A DNA stretch of 64,000 bases from Extensimonas perlucida (GCF_007655255.1 NZ_VMYE01000014.1:1-64000), one strand, 5' to 3'; positions 33,431 to 45,905 are shown, numbered from the stretch's first letter. Numbers and translations are program-made. Notes: generated by a model from the sequence alone, not told the origin.

Positions 33431-34795
33431 TCAGGCCGGGCAGGTGCTGGCGTGCTCGGGCACGGCGACGCGCCAGCGCAACTCGTGGGCGATGCGCTCG
33501 CGCAGCGCGTCTGCAGCGCGCGGCTCGCCGTGCACCACGTACACCTGCTGGGGCGCGTGCTCCATGCTGCGCAGCCAGGCCAGGGTCTGGTTGGCGTCCG
33601 AGTGCGCGGAGGCGCAGCTGAGCGTGACCACTTCGGCGCGGATGTCCACCTCCTGGCCAAAGATGCGGATGCGCTTTTCGCCGTCCGCAATGCGCGCGCC
33701 GCGCGTGCCCGGCGCCTGGTGGCCCGTGATGATGATCATGTTGCGATGGTCGCCCGCGTACAGCGCCAGGTGGTGCAGCACGCGCCCACCCGTGGCCATG
33801 CCGCTGGCCGACAGAATCACCATGGGGCCGTGGCGGCGTGCAAGCGCCTTGGATTCGTCGGTGGTCTGCACCATGGTGGCCTCGCGCGAGAGCGCCTGCG
33901 ACTGGCGCATGTTCAGGCGATGCTCGCCCAGGTGCTTTTCGAACAGCCCCGTGGTGCTGACGGCCATGGGGCTGTCGAGGAAGACGGGCAGCGATGCAGG
34001 GATGGCTTTGCGCGCCTTGAGCATGTGGATCGCATGCAGCACGGTCTGCGCCCGGCCCACGGCGAATACCGGCACCACGGCCACGCCGCCACGCTCGGCG
34101 AGCCGCTGCAGCGCCGGGCCGAGCTCTTGCAGGATGTCGGTGGGCGGGTGCTCGCGGTCGCCGTAGGTGGATTCGACGAGCACGGTGTCGGCCTGCGGGG
34201 GCGCTTCGGGGGCATTCATGATGAGGTCGTCCGGGCGGCCGAGGTCGCCCGAGAACAAAATGCGCCGCCCGCCGACTTCGAGCAGCACGCTGGCTGCACC
34301 CAGGATGTGGCCTGCCGGCATGAAACGCACACGCCAGCCGGAAATCGGCTCGAACGGTTGATGGAAGGCGTGGGCACGAAATTGCTTCAGGCAGCGCTGC
34401 GCGTCGAGCTGGGTGTAGAGCGGCAGCGCGGGCGTGTGCTCGCTCAGGTGGTGGCGATTCAAAAATGCGGCGTCTTCTTCCTGCAGATGGCCGCTGTCTG
34501 GCAGCAGGATGGCGCACAGGTCGCGTGTGCCCGTGGTGCTGTGCACGGGGCCGTGGTAGCCGTCGCGCGCGAGCAGTGGCAGGTAGCCGCTGTGGTCCAG
34601 GTGCGCGTGCGTCAGCACCAAGGCGTCGATTTCGGCGGGCGCGACGGGCAGGGGCTGCCAGTTGCGCAGGCGCAGCTGTTTGTAGCCTTGAAACAGGCCG
34701 CAATCGACGAGCAGACGGCGTCCGTGGTAGTGCACGAGGTATTTGGAGCCGGTGACCGTGGCCGCGCCACCGAGAAAGCTGATGTTGACCGTCAT
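33431..34795 (-). CDS. Beta-CASP metallo-beta-lactamase-fold nuclease (YsH1/CPSF73-like)
   Basis: The 454-residue protein starts [20 protein letters not shown] and has the zinc motif [13 protein letters not shown]. The beta-CASP and C-terminal RMMBL parts are marked by [40 protein letters not shown] and [17 protein letters not shown]. Family members cleave RNA. The final block, [20 protein letters not shown], is also typical. It follows the ubi operon after 126 bp on the same strand, with no obvious functional link. Confidence 0.88.
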   Translation of the reverse strand: MTVNISFLGGAATVTGSKYLVHYHGRRLLVDCGLFQGYKQLRLRNWQPLPVAPAEIDALVLTHAHLDHSGYLPLLARDGYHGPVHSTTGTRDLCAILLPDSGHLQEEDAAFLNRHHLSEHTPALPLYTQLDAQRCLKQFRAHAFHQPFEPISGWRVRFMPAGHILGAASVLLEVGGRRILFSGDLGRPDDLIMNAPEAPPQADTVLVESTYGDREHPPTDILQELGPALQRLAERGGVAVVPVFAVGRAQTVLHAIHMLKARKAIPASLPVFLDSPMAVSTTGLFEKHLGEHRLNMRQSQALSREATMVQTTDESKALARRHGPMVILSASGMATGGRVLHHLALYAGDHRNMIIITGHQAPGTRGARIADGEKRIRIFGQEVDIRAEVVTLSCASAHSDANQTLAWLRSMEHAPQQVYVVHGEPRAADALRERIAHELRWRVAVPEHASTCPA

Positions 34796-34921
34796 GGGGG
34801 ATTTTTTTGCGGACTTGTGTGAGGCTGTTGCTGGGGCGCCAAGGGTGTGGACGGCGCCGCCGCATTTTGCAAGGCATCGCCGGTAGGCGCAGGAATCGAA
34901 CGCGGCGCCGGCAATAAAAAG

Positions 34922-36406
34922 CTACAGGCCCAGAGCGTCCGCCAAGGCGTTCATGCGCGCAGTGACCGCAGCGTCCATCACCAAGGAACGGCCCCATTCT
35001 CGCAGGGTTTCGCCGGGCCACTTGTTGGTGGCATCGAGCCCCATTTTGCTGCCCAGACCGGCTACGGGCGAAGCGAAGTCGAGGTAGTCGATGGCCGTGT
35101 GCTCGATGAGCAGGGTGTCGCGTGCCGGGTCCATGCGCGTGCTCAAGGCCCATATCACCTCCTTCCAGTCGCGTACGTTCACGTCCTCGTCGACCACGAC
35201 GATGAACTTGGTGTAGAGGAACTGGCGCAGGTGGCTCCACACGCCCATCATCACGCGCCGGGCATGGCCGGGGTAGGCCTTGCGGATGCTCACCACGGCC
35301 AGGCGATAGCTGCAAGCCTCGGGCGGCAGATAAAAGTCCGCAATCTCTGGGAAGGCGCGCTGCAGCAGGGGGACGAACAACTCGTTGAGCGCGAGCCCCA
35401 GCATGGCTGGCTCGTCTGGAGGCTTGCCGGTGTAGGTGCTGTGATAGAGCGCCTTTTCACGCAGTGTGATGCGTTCCACGGTGAGCACGGGAAATTCCGC
35501 GCTTTCGTTGTAATACCCCGTGTGGTCGCCATAGGGCCCCTCGGTGGCATGGTGCCAGCCACTTGGGTGGCGGGAGTCGGGGCGGATATGGCCTTCGAGC
35601 ACGATCTCGGCGCGTGCCGGCACCGACAAAGGAACACCGAGCGCAGGCGCAAGCTCAGTGCGCGCACCGCGCAGCAGGCCGGCGAACTGGTATTCCGACA
35701 GGCTGTCGGGCACGGGTGCGACGGCCCCGAGCAGAGTGGCCGGGTCGGCGCCTATGGCCACGGCCACGGGGAAGGCCAGGCCTGGATGCGTGGCGCAATG
35801 GTCGGCAAAGTCGAGTGCGCCGCCGCGGTGTGCGAGCCAGCGCACGATGAGTTCGTTGCGCGATAGCACCTGTTGGCGGTAAATGCCCAGGTTTTGCCGT
35901 GTCTTGCGCGGTCCGCGTGTAATCGTGAGACCCCAGGTGACCAGCGGTGCGACGTCGCCGGGCCAGCAGTGCTGCACAGGCAGGCGGGCCAGGTCCACGT
36001 CCGGCCCTTCCCAGACGATCTGCTGGCATGGCGGCTGGCGCACTTGGGTGGGGGCCATGCTCCACAAGGTTTTGAGCAAGTGACGCCGCTGCCACAAGTC
36101 TTTCACACCATTTGGCGGCGCCGGGTCTTTGAGTGCGGCCAGCACTTCGCCATACGCGCGCAGGTCCTGGAGATCCTGCGCCCCCAGTACCCGCGCCACG
36201 CGCGCTGGTGTGCCGAAAAGATTGGTGAGGACGGGCATCTCGTACCCTTGCGGCTGCTCGAACAACAACGCCGGGCCTTGCGTGCGCAGCACACGTGCAC
36301 TGAAAGCCGTCATTTCCAGCCGGGGCGAGATCGGCGCGGCAATGCGGCGCAACTCGCCTACAGCCTCGAGCTGGGCCAGGAATTCGCGTAGATCGCGGTA
36401 AGACAT
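34922..36406 (-). CDS. ubiD: UbiD-family prenylated-FMN decarboxylase
   Basis: The 494-residue enzyme removes the carboxyl group of 4-hydroxy-3-polyprenylbenzoate in ubiquinone synthesis, using the prenyl-FMN made by UbiX. It starts [20 protein letters not shown] and contains [38 protein letters not shown] and the active-site segment [13 protein letters not shown], with [20 protein letters not shown] near the end. The length fits UbiD. It is the last gene of the ubiU-to-ubiD run, 16 bp behind ubiX. Confidence 0.93.
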   Translation of the reverse strand: MSYRDLREFLAQLEAVGELRRIAAPISPRLEMTAFSARVLRTQGPALLFEQPQGYEMPVLTNLFGTPARVARVLGAQDLQDLRAYGEVLAALKDPAPPNGVKDLWQRRHLLKTLWSMAPTQVRQPPCQQIVWEGPDVDLARLPVQHCWPGDVAPLVTWGLTITRGPRKTRQNLGIYRQQVLSRNELIVRWLAHRGGALDFADHCATHPGLAFPVAVAIGADPATLLGAVAPVPDSLSEYQFAGLLRGARTELAPALGVPLSVPARAEIVLEGHIRPDSRHPSGWHHATEGPYGDHTGYYNESAEFPVLTVERITLREKALYHSTYTGKPPDEPAMLGLALNELFVPLLQRAFPEIADFYLPPEACSYRLAVVSIRKAYPGHARRVMMGVWSHLRQFLYTKFIVVVDEDVNVRDWKEVIWALSTRMDPARDTLLIEHTAIDYLDFASPVAGLGSKMGLDATNKWPGETLREWGRSLVMDAAVTARMNALADALGL

Positions 36407-36422
36407 GGTCTGGAAAGGCTTT

Positions 36423-37046
36423 TTATGTTCGCGCGGCGGCGGCCATTTGTCCCCGGTCAGGGGGCAATCCCTGCCAATGCGGCGCCAGGTTGTGTGCCAG
36501 GCCCAGCAGGTCGAGGGCCCGCGCCACGCTGTGATCGACGATGTCGTTCACCGTGGTGGGGCGCTGGTAGAACGCCGGCACGGGCGGACAGACGATGGCG
36601 CCCATCTGCGTCACGGTGGCCATGTTGCGCAGGTGTACCAGGTGCAGCGGCGATTCGCGTGCGAGCAGTACCACGCGACGGCGCTCCTTGAGCATCACAT
36701 CCGCTGCGCGCGTGAGCAGGTTGTCGGACAAGCCGTGGGCGATGGCTGCGAGCGTGCGCATGGAGCAGGGCGCGACGACCATGCCATGCACCGGAAAAGA
36801 TCCGCTGGCGATGGATGCGCCCACGTTGTCCGCGTCATGTACGACGTGAGCCAGGGCCTCGACGCGCCCGCGCTCCAGGTCGAGCTCGTGGTGCAAATTG
36901 CGCCATCCCGTGGCGGAAACCACGAGATGCGACTCGGTGCCCGGTATTTCGCGCAGTGCCTGCAGCAGGCGTACGCCATACACAGAGCCGCTTGCGCCTG
37001 AGATGCCGACGACGATGCGGCGCGGTGGCTCAGGCGTGAGGTTCAT
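36423..37046 (-). CDS. ubiX: Flavin prenyltransferase UbiX
   Basis: UbiX joins dimethylallyl phosphate to FMN, making the cofactor for UbiD. The 207-residue protein has [40 protein letters not shown] and [20 protein letters not shown], all diagnostic. Its ATG lies 17 bases inside the end of the DGC-protein gene, and ubiD follows 16 bp after its stop, so the three are tightly linked. Placement with ubiU/V/T suggests a set of decarboxylation enzymes made under low oxygen. Confidence 0.93.
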   Translation of the reverse strand: MNLTPEPPRRIVVGISGASGSVYGVRLLQALREIPGTESHLVVSATGWRNLHHELDLERGRVEALAHVVHDADNVGASIASGSFPVHGMVVAPCSMRTLAAIAHGLSDNLLTRAADVMLKERRRVVLLARESPLHLVHLRNMATVTQMGAIVCPPVPAFYQRPTTVNDIVDHSVARALDLLGLAHNLAPHWQGLPPDRGQMAAAART

Positions 37047-37461
37047 CGTGCATGCCAGGGTGCAACAGGGCCTGGTCGATGGCTTCAGGAGGGCGCTGGC
37101 GCAAGTCAGCTTCGATGCGGGAAAGCACTTCGGCGGCCTGATCAGGGTCGAAGTCTTCATGCGTGCGTCTTTTTACTCCGTATCTGTGCAGCTCATAGTG
37201 CCGTGCGGGATGCAGGCCGTGCCGTGCCAGACTGCTCTTGACGCAAAACAAGGGGCAGCCGTCGAGCGCAATGATGGGGCGGCCCGAGTGTGCGAGCTTC
37301 AGCAACTGCGGCACGTCGCCACCTACGCCTGCAATGCATGACATCTCGGCCATGCCATGTCTGTCCAATTGCAGAGCCAGATGGTTGGCGAGTTGGGCGG
37401 CGCTCGAGCAACCCGAGCACGAATAAACCAGCGGATGGCTGGGAGCGGAAGGTTTTGTCAT
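37030..37461 (-). CDS. DGC-domain putative zinc-binding protein
   Basis: The 143-residue protein has the DGC-family pattern: VYSCSGCSSAAQLANHLALQ, a lone cysteine in AEMSCIAGVGGD, and the name-giving IIALDGCPLFCVKSSLA. The cysteines could bind zinc or take part in sulfur or redox chemistry; the family's function is not established. The ATG overlaps the stop of ubiT (ATGA), and the 3' end overlaps ubiX. This double overlap inside an oxygen-independent ubiquinone operon suggests an accessory role there, which is inference. Confidence 0.8.
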   Translation of the reverse strand: MTKPSAPSHPLVYSCSGCSSAAQLANHLALQLDRHGMAEMSCIAGVGGDVPQLLKLAHSGRPIIALDGCPLFCVKSSLARHGLHPARHYELHRYGVKRRTHEDFDPDQAAEVLSRIEADLRQRPPEAIDQALLHPGMHDEPHA

Positions 37462-37994
37462 CGGCGGTTTTCGGCAGACAAGGGTGGAGATGGCAGCTGC
37501 CAAGGCCTGCGCGAGGCCCAGCGCGTGAGTACGGCACAGGGGCTCCAGTAGCGGGGATCAAGGAGCGGGAGCTCCATGGCATCGAGCGCGTTTTTCACCA
37601 CCAGTCCGAGCTCTGTATCTCCTTCCATCAGGAGGCGACGGTTGAAGAACAGGGTGTCGGGGTCCTGGCGGCGCTGTGCGAGCAGCATGAAGTCCTGGAG
37701 ATGGGCGCTGATGGCGAGGTCTGGGTTGGGTTGGGGAGCAGACGGTGCAAAGCGCCACCCCGTCCAGACGAAGTCGAATGCCAGGCGCGCGTCGCGCACC
37801 CGGATGGACAGTCGCCTGTCCTTGAGTAGCACCGCCACGTCGGGCGGCAGATGGGGGGTCAGCGCCAAGTTGATCGCCGTCACCAGCAGCATTGATCCTG
37901 GATAAGCCGGCAGCCGGGAAAGAACCGCGCCCAGCGGCCGGGGCAGCGTAAAAGGTGTTTCAGGAGCGGAAGATGACCAAGATGTTCGATGCAT
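37458..37994 (-). CDS. ubiT: Ubiquinone anaerobic accessory factor UbiT (SCP2 domain)
   Basis: The 178-residue SCP2-like lipid-binding protein has LLVTAINLALTPHLPPDVAV, LSIRVRDARLAFDFVWTG, LAISAHLQDFMLLAQRRQDP and the C-terminal MEGDTELGLVVKNALDAMEL. UbiT is one of three factors (UbiT, UbiU, UbiV) needed for ubiquinone synthesis without oxygen, and is thought to carry prenylated intermediates. It lies 175 bp downstream of ubiV and overlaps the DGC gene by four bases. Confidence 0.9.
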   Translation of the reverse strand: MHRTSWSSSAPETPFTLPRPLGAVLSRLPAYPGSMLLVTAINLALTPHLPPDVAVLLKDRRLSIRVRDARLAFDFVWTGWRFAPSAPQPNPDLAISAHLQDFMLLAQRRQDPDTLFFNRRLLMEGDTELGLVVKNALDAMELPLLDPRYWSPCAVLTRWASRRPWQLPSPPLSAENRR

Positions 37995-38169
37995 GGCAAG
38001 TCAGGGTTGAAAGAACGGAAAGAGGCACGACAGCGATCGGCCCGGCGGGGCCGGGTGAGGGGCGCAACTCTGCTTTGTGGCGTACCTTGGCCATGCCGAA
38101 GGCGGGCGTTGTCGCAAAGGCATATACCAGCGTCCATGGTGTGCATGGCCTGCGCCGCTTCGGGTGCGG

Positions 38170-39066
38170 CTACCGTCCGGCCAGTTCGAGGCCCGGTTGA
38201 CCGTGCCAGTAGCCATTGCAGGGCGCAGCGGGCATGAGGGCACACATCTGTTCGAGTGCGCCCGGATTGGGCGGGTCTGCGCGGCGCGCAGCGTCGAACG
38301 CTGCGACCACCTGATCCATCTGGTGTGCCTGCGGGCTCAGCCGCACCACGTCCACCCCGAGGGCCTGTATCTGGTGCATTTCGTTCACCAGGTTGAAAAC
38401 CCGTGCCGACTGGGTCTGTATGCCGTTGAGTACCAGAAAGGGCTCACCCTCCCTGGTGGACAGCAGCTGCCCATCAGGATGGTCTATGCAGCTGAAGCCG
38501 CAGCTGTCCTTGGGCCGGTTGTAGTGGCGCGCCGTGAAGCAGCGTGCCGAAAAAGCCAGGGGCAGACGTCCATAGGCAAACACCTCGGTCTGCAGCCCCT
38601 TGGGCTTGGCAGCGAGCAAGGCGGCCAAGCTCCTATGGTGCATTTCCACCGGCATCACCCAGCGGCTGGCGCCAAGTTGCGCCATCCATGCGAGCGCCTC
38701 GGTATTGAAGATGTTAAGTTGGGGGCCAGCGACGAAGGGCTGTTGACCCGCAAGATTGTGCACGGCGCCCATGTCGTTGGCCTCGACGAGAAATTCACCG
38801 TTGCGCACGATCTTGTGCATTTGGCCTACATCGGCGGTCGATTCGAGCAATACCTGCGTGGACAGCACGACCTGTTTGCCCGCGTCTTGCAGCATGTGGG
38901 CGACCGCCAGCCAATCTGGCAGACGCAGTTCGTGGCGGCGCGAGCACACCGTCTCGCCCAGATAGATCACGTCGAGCGGCGTGCTTGCCATGGCTTCGTA
39001 GAAGGCCAGGACAGTGTTGCGGGGCCAGTAATAGAGCAGCGGGCCGAGAGCGAGTTGCATGGGCAT
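38170..39066 (-). CDS. ubiV: Oxygen-independent ubiquinone hydroxylation protein UbiV
   Basis: UbiV is a U32-peptidase-family protein that binds a 4Fe-4S cluster and, with UbiU, hydroxylates the ubiquinone ring anaerobically. The 298-residue protein starts MQLALGPLLYYWPRNTVLAF. The likely cluster ligands are cysteines 41 (TVCSRRHEL), 176, 189 and 193 (ARCFTARHYNRPKDSCGFSC). QLNIFNTEALAWMAQLGASR is also typical. It follows ubiU after 42 bp. Confidence 0.93.
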   Translation of the reverse strand: MPMQLALGPLLYYWPRNTVLAFYEAMASTPLDVIYLGETVCSRRHELRLPDWLAVAHMLQDAGKQVVLSTQVLLESTADVGQMHKIVRNGEFLVEANDMGAVHNLAGQQPFVAGPQLNIFNTEALAWMAQLGASRWVMPVEMHHRSLAALLAAKPKGLQTEVFAYGRLPLAFSARCFTARHYNRPKDSCGFSCIDHPDGQLLSTREGEPFLVLNGIQTQSARVFNLVNEMHQIQALGVDVVRLSPQAHQMDQVVAAFDAARRADPPNPGALEQMCALMPAAPCNGYWHGQPGLELAGR

Positions 39067-39108
39067 TCATTTCCTTGGGGGAGCGGCGCGAGGCAGGTGA
39101 CGGTCGTC

Positions 39109-40176
39109 TCATTTCCAGGGGCGGTGATAGGCCCCCAGCGTGTGCTGCTGGCCTTCCGCAAGCTGCTCCAAGGAGGTCATCCACGTCGTCTTTGGGGTGT
39201 AGCGGTGCATTTGCGCCATGCAGTGGTCTATGGCCTCGCGCCACACACGCGTGACCTGTGCCACATAGGCTGGGCTGCGCTGGCGCCCCTCGATCTTGAT
39301 GGCGCGCACGCCCATGTTCACGAGTTGAGGCAGCAATGCCAGCGTGTTCAGGCTGGTGGGCTCCTCCAAGGCGTAGTAGCCGTGCTCCTCACCCACGTCG
39401 AAGCGGCCTTTGCACAGCGTGGGATAACCGGCGTTTTCCAGCGGCGCGTAGCAGTCGATGAGCACTCCGTTCAGGCGCGCATCCAGCCCCCGCGGTGTTT
39501 CTTGCCAGCGTACGGCTTTAGCGGGCGAGCACACGCCGTGCGTGTTCGGCGATTCGCCCGTGGCGTAGGAGGAGAGCGCGCAGCGGCCTTCGACCATCAC
39601 GCACAGGCTGCCGAAGCCGAATACCTCGATCTCCACGGGCGTTCGCTCGATGAGCTGGCGCACCTGTTCCAAGGACAGCACGCGCGGCAGAACGGCGCGC
39701 CGAATGCCGAACTGTGCGTGGTATAGCGCTATGGCCTCGTGGTTGGTGGCGGAACCCTGCACCGAGAGGTGCAGTCGCAGTTCAGGATGGCGCGCGGCCG
39801 CGTAGCGCATCAGACCGGGGTCGGCCAGAATCACCGCATCGACGCCCCAGGCCGCAGCGTGATCGAGTGCCGAGCGCCAAGGAGCATGGTCGTCAGCCAG
39901 CGGGTAGGTGTTGAGTGCCAGGAACACCTGGCAGCGCCGTTCATGGGCATAGGCAATGCCGCTGCGGATTGCTGCTTCGTCGAAGTTCAGGCCGGCAAAG
40001 TTGCGGGCATTGGTGGCATCGCGCAGACCGAGATAGACGCAATCCGCCCCCTCGTTCACAGCCGCCTTGAGCGCAGGCAGGCTGCCCGCGGGGCATACCA
40101 GTTCAGGCCTGAGCGCAGGCGTTGGATGGGCCGCAGCCGGGGCGGCGGCCTGTGGCAGACTGGACGTGGCAATCAT
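39109..40176 (-). CDS. ubiU: Oxygen-independent ubiquinone hydroxylation protein UbiU
   Basis: UbiU forms a heterodimer with UbiV. The 355-residue protein contains ELVCPAGSLPALKAAVNEGA, LHLSVQGSATNHEAIALYH and the ligand cysteines 192, 199, 216 and 255. Their spacings of 7, 17 and 39 equal those I recall for E. coli UbiU. It has about 23 extra Ala/Pro-rich residues at the N-terminus. As the first gene of the six-gene run, it is preceded by an FNR-like site about 130 bp upstream, consistent with induction without oxygen. Confidence 0.94.
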   Translation of the reverse strand: MIATSSLPQAAAPAAAHPTPALRPELVCPAGSLPALKAAVNEGADCVYLGLRDATNARNFAGLNFDEAAIRSGIAYAHERRCQVFLALNTYPLADDHAPWRSALDHAAAWGVDAVILADPGLMRYAAARHPELRLHLSVQGSATNHEAIALYHAQFGIRRAVLPRVLSLEQVRQLIERTPVEIEVFGFGSLCVMVEGRCALSSYATGESPNTHGVCSPAKAVRWQETPRGLDARLNGVLIDCYAPLENAGYPTLCKGRFDVGEEHGYYALEEPTSLNTLALLPQLVNMGVRAIKIEGRQRSPAYVAQVTRVWREAIDHCMAQMHRYTPKTTWMTSLEQLAEGQQHTLGAYHRPWK

Positions 40177-40302
40177 GTCGATGTTTTTCCGGCGGGCAGA
40201 TACAAGCCACGATCACGGCGCGCACGCAAGCGGAAAGAGGCAGGCCACACGCGCCGGGTCGGTGAAAGCTGGACATGCTAAAGATGCCGGAAAAACACCA
40301 AT

Positions 40303-40316
40303 CTGATCTTTGTCAA
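40303..40316 (-). promoter_or_regulatory. FNR-like site upstream of ubiU
   Basis: Read on the minus strand the 14 bases are TTGACAAAGATCAG. This compares well with the FNR/ANR consensus TTGAT-N4-ATCAA, with TTGAC and ATCAG half-sites. It lies about 127 bp before the ubiU ATG in the 266-bp gap to dnaJ. Anaerobic control fits the role of UbiU/V/T. No -10 element was assigned with confidence. Confidence 0.6.
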
Positions 40317-40442
40317 TAGAGGTAAAAAATTCCTGAATGAATTTATCGGATTTCGCGGGGTTTTGATGCCATGCAAAATCCGACGGGACGCTATCGCGTG
40401 CGGCATGGTTGCATGCAGCGACCGTCCCACAGTCCGCTGGGT

Positions 40443-41573
40443 TCAGCTGAACCAGTTCTTCAGCCGTTCGGTCCAGCTCTGCGTGCTGGGGGAATGGCGG
40501 TGTCCGCCTTTCTTGAGCGACTCGTCGAGCTCGCGCAGCAGCTTGCGCTGGTGCTCGGTGAGGCGCACGGGTGTTTCGACGGTGATGTGGCAATACAGAT
40601 CGCCGGCGTGGCTGGAACGTATGCCCTTGATGCCCTTGCCGCGCAGGCGGAACTGCTTGCCTGCCTGCGTGCCTTCGGGGATGTCGATGGCGGCCTTGCC
40701 GTCGAGCGTGGGCACCTCGATTTCGCCGCCCAGCGCTGCGGTGATGAAGCTCACGGGCACCTGGCAGTGCAGGTCGTCGCCGTCGCGCTCGAAGATCTCG
40801 TGCTTTTTGACGCGGATTTCGATGTAGAGGTCGCCCGGCGGGCCGCCGTTGACGCCCGGCTCGCCGTTGCCGGTGCTGCGTATGCGCATGCCGTCGTCTA
40901 TGCCCGCAGGAATTTTCACTTCGAGCGTCTTTTGCTTCTTCACGCGGCCCTGGCCGTGGCAATTCGGGCAGGGCTCGGGGATGATCTTGCCCGAGCCGCG
41001 GCAGTGCGGGCAGGTTTGCTGCACGCTGAAAAAGCCCTGGCGCATCTGCACCGTGCCGCTGCCGCCGCAGGTGCTGCAGGTCTTGGCGCTGGTGCCGGGC
41101 TTGGCGCCGCTGCCGTGGCAGGTGTCGCAGCCCTCCCATGCGGGGATACGGATTTGCGCGTCCTTGCCGTGGGCGGCTTCTTCGAGCGTGATCTCGAGCG
41201 CATAGCTCAGATCGCTGCCGCGATAGACCTGGCGCCCGCCGCCGGGGCGCCGGCTCTGGCCGAAGATGTCGCCGAAGATGTCGCCGAAGGCCTCGGCGAA
41301 GCCGCCGAAGCCGTCCCCGCCGCCGGGCCCGCGCATGTTCGGATCGACGCCGGCGTGGCCGTACTGGTCGTAGGCCGCGCGTTTTTGCGGGTCGGACAGC
41401 ATCTCGTAGGCCTCTTTGGCCTCTTTGAACTTTTCTTCGGCGGCCTTGCCGGCATCCCCCTGGTTGCGGTCGGGGTGGTGCTTCATCGCCAGCTTGCGAT
41501 AGGCTTTCTTGATCTCGTCGTCGGAGGCGTTCTTGGGAACGCCCAAGACTTCGTAATAGTCTCTTTTGGACAT
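40443..41573 (-). CDS. dnaJ: Chaperone protein DnaJ
   Basis: The 376-residue Hsp40 co-chaperone stimulates DnaK ATPase and hands over substrates. It has the J domain ([20 protein letters not shown], with HPD in KHHPDRNQG), a Gly-rich segment ([15 protein letters not shown]), and four zinc-finger motifs, [24 protein letters not shown] and CPNCHGQG. Beta-rich C-terminal domains follow. It is 94 bp downstream of dnaK and the last gene of grpE-dnaK-dnaJ. Confidence 0.97.
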   Translation of the reverse strand: MSKRDYYEVLGVPKNASDDEIKKAYRKLAMKHHPDRNQGDAGKAAEEKFKEAKEAYEMLSDPQKRAAYDQYGHAGVDPNMRGPGGGDGFGGFAEAFGDIFGDIFGQSRRPGGGRQVYRGSDLSYALEITLEEAAHGKDAQIRIPAWEGCDTCHGSGAKPGTSAKTCSTCGGSGTVQMRQGFFSVQQTCPHCRGSGKIIPEPCPNCHGQGRVKKQKTLEVKIPAGIDDGMRIRSTGNGEPGVNGGPPGDLYIEIRVKKHEIFERDGDDLHCQVPVSFITAALGGEIEVPTLDGKAAIDIPEGTQAGKQFRLRGKGIKGIRSSHAGDLYCHITVETPVRLTEHQRKLLRELDESLKKGGHRHSPSTQSWTERLKNWFS

Positions 41574-41667
41574 GTTTCAGGGCCGGGGTGGAACATGGAA
41601 ACGCCGCGCCAGCCTCTTGCGAGGTCCAGGCGCGGCGGTGGAGCGTCAGTCAAGGCGCGGCGTGCGC

Positions 41668-43608
<1,941 letters not shown>

Positions 43609-43720
43609 GTTTAATTCTCCTGATGAAACTGAAATATGGTTTGCTTGGCTCGTAACTTGTGGATCAGCACCGGGGCTTCAAGTCAGAGGGCCAGATTTAT
43701 TGCGGGTGGATTGCCGTTTT

Positions 43721-44278
43721 TTATTTGGGCGCGGCCACGGTCACGAGCGCGGGGCGCAGCACGCGGTCGGCGATCAGATAGCCTTTTTGCAGCACCGCGA
43801 CGACGGTGTTGGGTTCCTGCTCGGCGGGCACCATGCTGATGGCCTGGTGGCGGTGCGGGTCGAACTTTTCGCCTGCAGCAGGCTGGATGGCGAGCACCTT
43901 GTTGCGTTCCAGCGCCGTCATGAGCTGGCGCAGTGTGGCGTCAACGCCTTCGCGCAATTGCTGCGGCGTGGCTTCTTTGACGGCCAATGCCGCTTCAAGG
44001 CTGTCGGCCACGGGCAGCAGGCTTTCGGCAAAACTCTCGATGCCAAATTTGCGCGCCTTAGCGATTTCTTCTTCGGCGCGGCGGCGGGCGTTTTCGGCGT
44101 CGGCCTTGGCGCGCAGGAACTGGTCGGCGAGCTCGGCGCTCTTGGCCTTGAGCTCGGCCAGTTCGGCCTGCAGGCGCGAAATTTCATCGGAGGCGTGCGC
44201 AGCCATGGATTCTTCCGCAGGCGTTGCTGCGGGGGTGTGGGTGTCGGTGGGGGGGGTGTGGGGTGCGTTGTCGGACAT
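43721..44278 (-). CDS. grpE: Nucleotide exchange factor GrpE
   Basis: The 185-residue DnaK exchange factor has a Thr/Pro/Ala-rich start, a long coiled-coil helix ([20 protein letters not shown]), and the beta domain [20 protein letters not shown] with [20 protein letters not shown], the GrpE signature. It is the first gene of grpE-dnaK-dnaJ and is directly preceded by a strong sigma-32 promoter. Confidence 0.96.
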   Translation of the reverse strand: MSDNAPHTPPTDTHTPAATPAEESMAAHASDEISRLQAELAELKAKSAELADQFLRAKADAENARRRAEEEIAKARKFGIESFAESLLPVADSLEAALAVKEATPQQLREGVDATLRQLMTALERNKVLAIQPAAGEKFDPHRHQAISMVPAEQEPNTVVAVLQKGYLIADRVLRPALVTVAAPK

Positions 44279-44311
44279 GTCGATTTTTTATGGATGGAAC
44301 AACGTGCAGAA

Positions 44312-44339
44312 AGATGGGGCGCGGGCTGCCGATTTCAAG
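44312..44339 (-). promoter_or_regulatory. Sigma-32 heat-shock promoter for grpE-dnaK-dnaJ
   Basis: On the minus strand the -35 is CTTGAAA (44339-44333) and the -10 is CCCCATCT (44319-44312), separated by 13 bases. This matches the RpoH consensus CTTGAAA-N13/14-CCCCATNT almost exactly. The -10 is about 35 bases before the grpE start. Confidence 0.88.
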
Positions 44340-44384
44340 GCTGGAGCAAAAAGGTCCCGAAAAGCGCTCTGAGACAATTGCCGC

Positions 44385-45905
44385 ATGAGCGAAACGTCTG
44401 CAACAGTCCTCCCCTCCAAGCCCGCCGACACCATTGCGGGCGCCCCTGATCCCTTGCCTGACCCGCTGCCAGAAGGCTGGCTGGCCGTCGAGTCACTCGA
44501 CCTCGAGGCGCAGGGCATTGCGCACCGGCCCGACGGCAAGGTGGTGTTCATCGAAGGCGCACTGCCTTTCGAACTGGTAAGCGCGCAGACCTACCGCAAA
44601 AAGAACCAGTGGGAGCAGGCCAGCCTCACGGTCATCCACCGGCCCTCGTCGCAGCGGGTGCCACCCGGCTGCCCGCATTTCGGCCTGCACGCGGGTGCCT
44701 GCGGGGGCTGCAAGATGCAGCATTTGCACCCCAGCGCGCAGGTCGCGATCAAGCAGCGCGTGCTCGAAGACAACCTTTGGCATCTGGGCAAGGTGCGGCC
44801 CGACCTGGTGCTGCGCCCCATCGAAGGGCCGGCCTGGGGCTACCGCTACCGCGCACGCCTGTCCGTGCGCTATGTGGCCAAAAAGGGCGCTGTGCTGATC
44901 GGCTTTCACGAGCGCAAGAGCCGCTACGTGGCCGACATGCAGGTCTGCCCCGTGTTGCCCGCGCACGTGAGCGCGATGCTGCTGCCGCTGCGCGCGCTGG
45001 TGGCGTCGCTCGACGCGCGCGACAGCTGTCCGCAGATCGAGCTCGCCTGCGGCGATACCGTGACCGCGCTGGTGCTGCGCCACTTGCAGCCACTCTCGGC
45101 GGCCGACCTCGCGCGGCTGCGCGCCTTTGCCGCCGCGCATGGCGTGCAGTGGTGGCTGCAGCCCAAGGGGCCGGACACGGTGCATTTGCTCGACGAAGGC
45201 GGCGCGGAACTGGCGTACCGCCTGCCAGAGTTCGGCATCACCATGCCCTTTCGGCCGACCGACTTCACGCAGGTGAACCCGTACATCAACCGCGTGCTGG
45301 TCGCGCGCGCGCTGCGCCTGCTCGACGTGCGGACGCATGAGCGCGTGATCGACTGGTTTTGCGGTCTGGGCAACTTCACGCTGCCGCTGGCCACGCAGGC
45401 GCGCGCGGTGCTGGGCGTGGAGGGCAGCGCCGCACTGGTCGCACGCGCGCGTGAAAATTATGAGAAAAATCAGGCGCTAAGGCAGGTGGGACAAGCGCTT
45501 GCAGATACGAAGTTCGTAGCGCGCAACCTGTTCGAGATGACGCCCGAGCAGCTCGTGGCCGACGGCGTGGCCGACAAGTGGCTGGTCGATCCGCCGCGCG
45601 AAGGGGCTTTTGCGCTCGCGAAGGCGCTGGCCGACATCGCGCAGGCCCGCCGGGGTGCAGAGGGCGCGCAGGGCACTGCGCCGCTGCCCGCCTCTGCCGC
45701 GGGCTGGACGCCGCCGCGGCGCATCGTCTATGTGAGCTGCAACCCCGCGACGCTCGCGCGCGACGCGGGCCTGTTGGTGCACCTGGCGGGTTACCGCTGC
45801 GCGGCGGCGGGCGTGGTCAACATGTTTCCGCACACAGCGCACGTGGAGAGCGTGGCGGTGTTCGAGCTGCCCGATCCGGCCCAAGCACCCGAGCCTGCGG
45901 TCTGA
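44385..45905 (+). CDS. rlmD: 23S rRNA (uracil-1939-C5)-methyltransferase
   Basis: The 506-residue enzyme methylates U1939 of 23S rRNA with SAM. It has an N-terminal TRAM-like part ([20 protein letters not shown]), iron-sulfur cysteines ([18 protein letters not shown] and the later MQVCPVL), the SAM motif [19 protein letters not shown], and the nucleophile in [15 protein letters not shown]. It is longer than E. coli RlmD, partly from an Ala/Pro-rich insert near residue 430. The gene diverges from grpE, so the 106-bp gap carries promoters for both. Confidence 0.92.
   Translation: MSETSATVLPSKPADTIAGAPDPLPDPLPEGWLAVESLDLEAQGIAHRPDGKVVFIEGALPFELVSAQTYRKKNQWEQASLTVIHRPSSQRVPPGCPHFGLHAGACGGCKMQHLHPSAQVAIKQRVLEDNLWHLGKVRPDLVLRPIEGPAWGYRYRARLSVRYVAKKGAVLIGFHERKSRYVADMQVCPVLPAHVSAMLLPLRALVASLDARDSCPQIELACGDTVTALVLRHLQPLSAADLARLRAFAAAHGVQWWLQPKGPDTVHLLDEGGAELAYRLPEFGITMPFRPTDFTQVNPYINRVLVARALRLLDVRTHERVIDWFCGLGNFTLPLATQARAVLGVEGSAALVARARENYEKNQALRQVGQALADTKFVARNLFEMTPEQLVADGVADKWLVDPPREGAFALAKALADIAQARRGAEGAQGTAPLPASAAGWTPPRRIVYVSCNPATLARDAGLLVHLAGYRCAAAGVVNMFPHTAHVESVAVFELPDPAQAPEPAV

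Noticed and set aside
33166-33690. N-terminal extension of leuC through the palindromic element
   Set aside because: [14 protein letters not shown] is the conserved LeuC start. The upstream frame runs through the element and antisense to the beta-CASP gene.
43609-43720. Separate heat-shock promoter for dnaK
   Set aside because: CCGGGGCTTCAAG has both words adjacent, without the required spacer.
44385-45905. Small repeat insertion inside rlmD near 45455-45520
   Set aside because: Some words resemble the Comamonadaceae repeat, but the protein here aligns with normal RlmD sequence and no hairpin is present.
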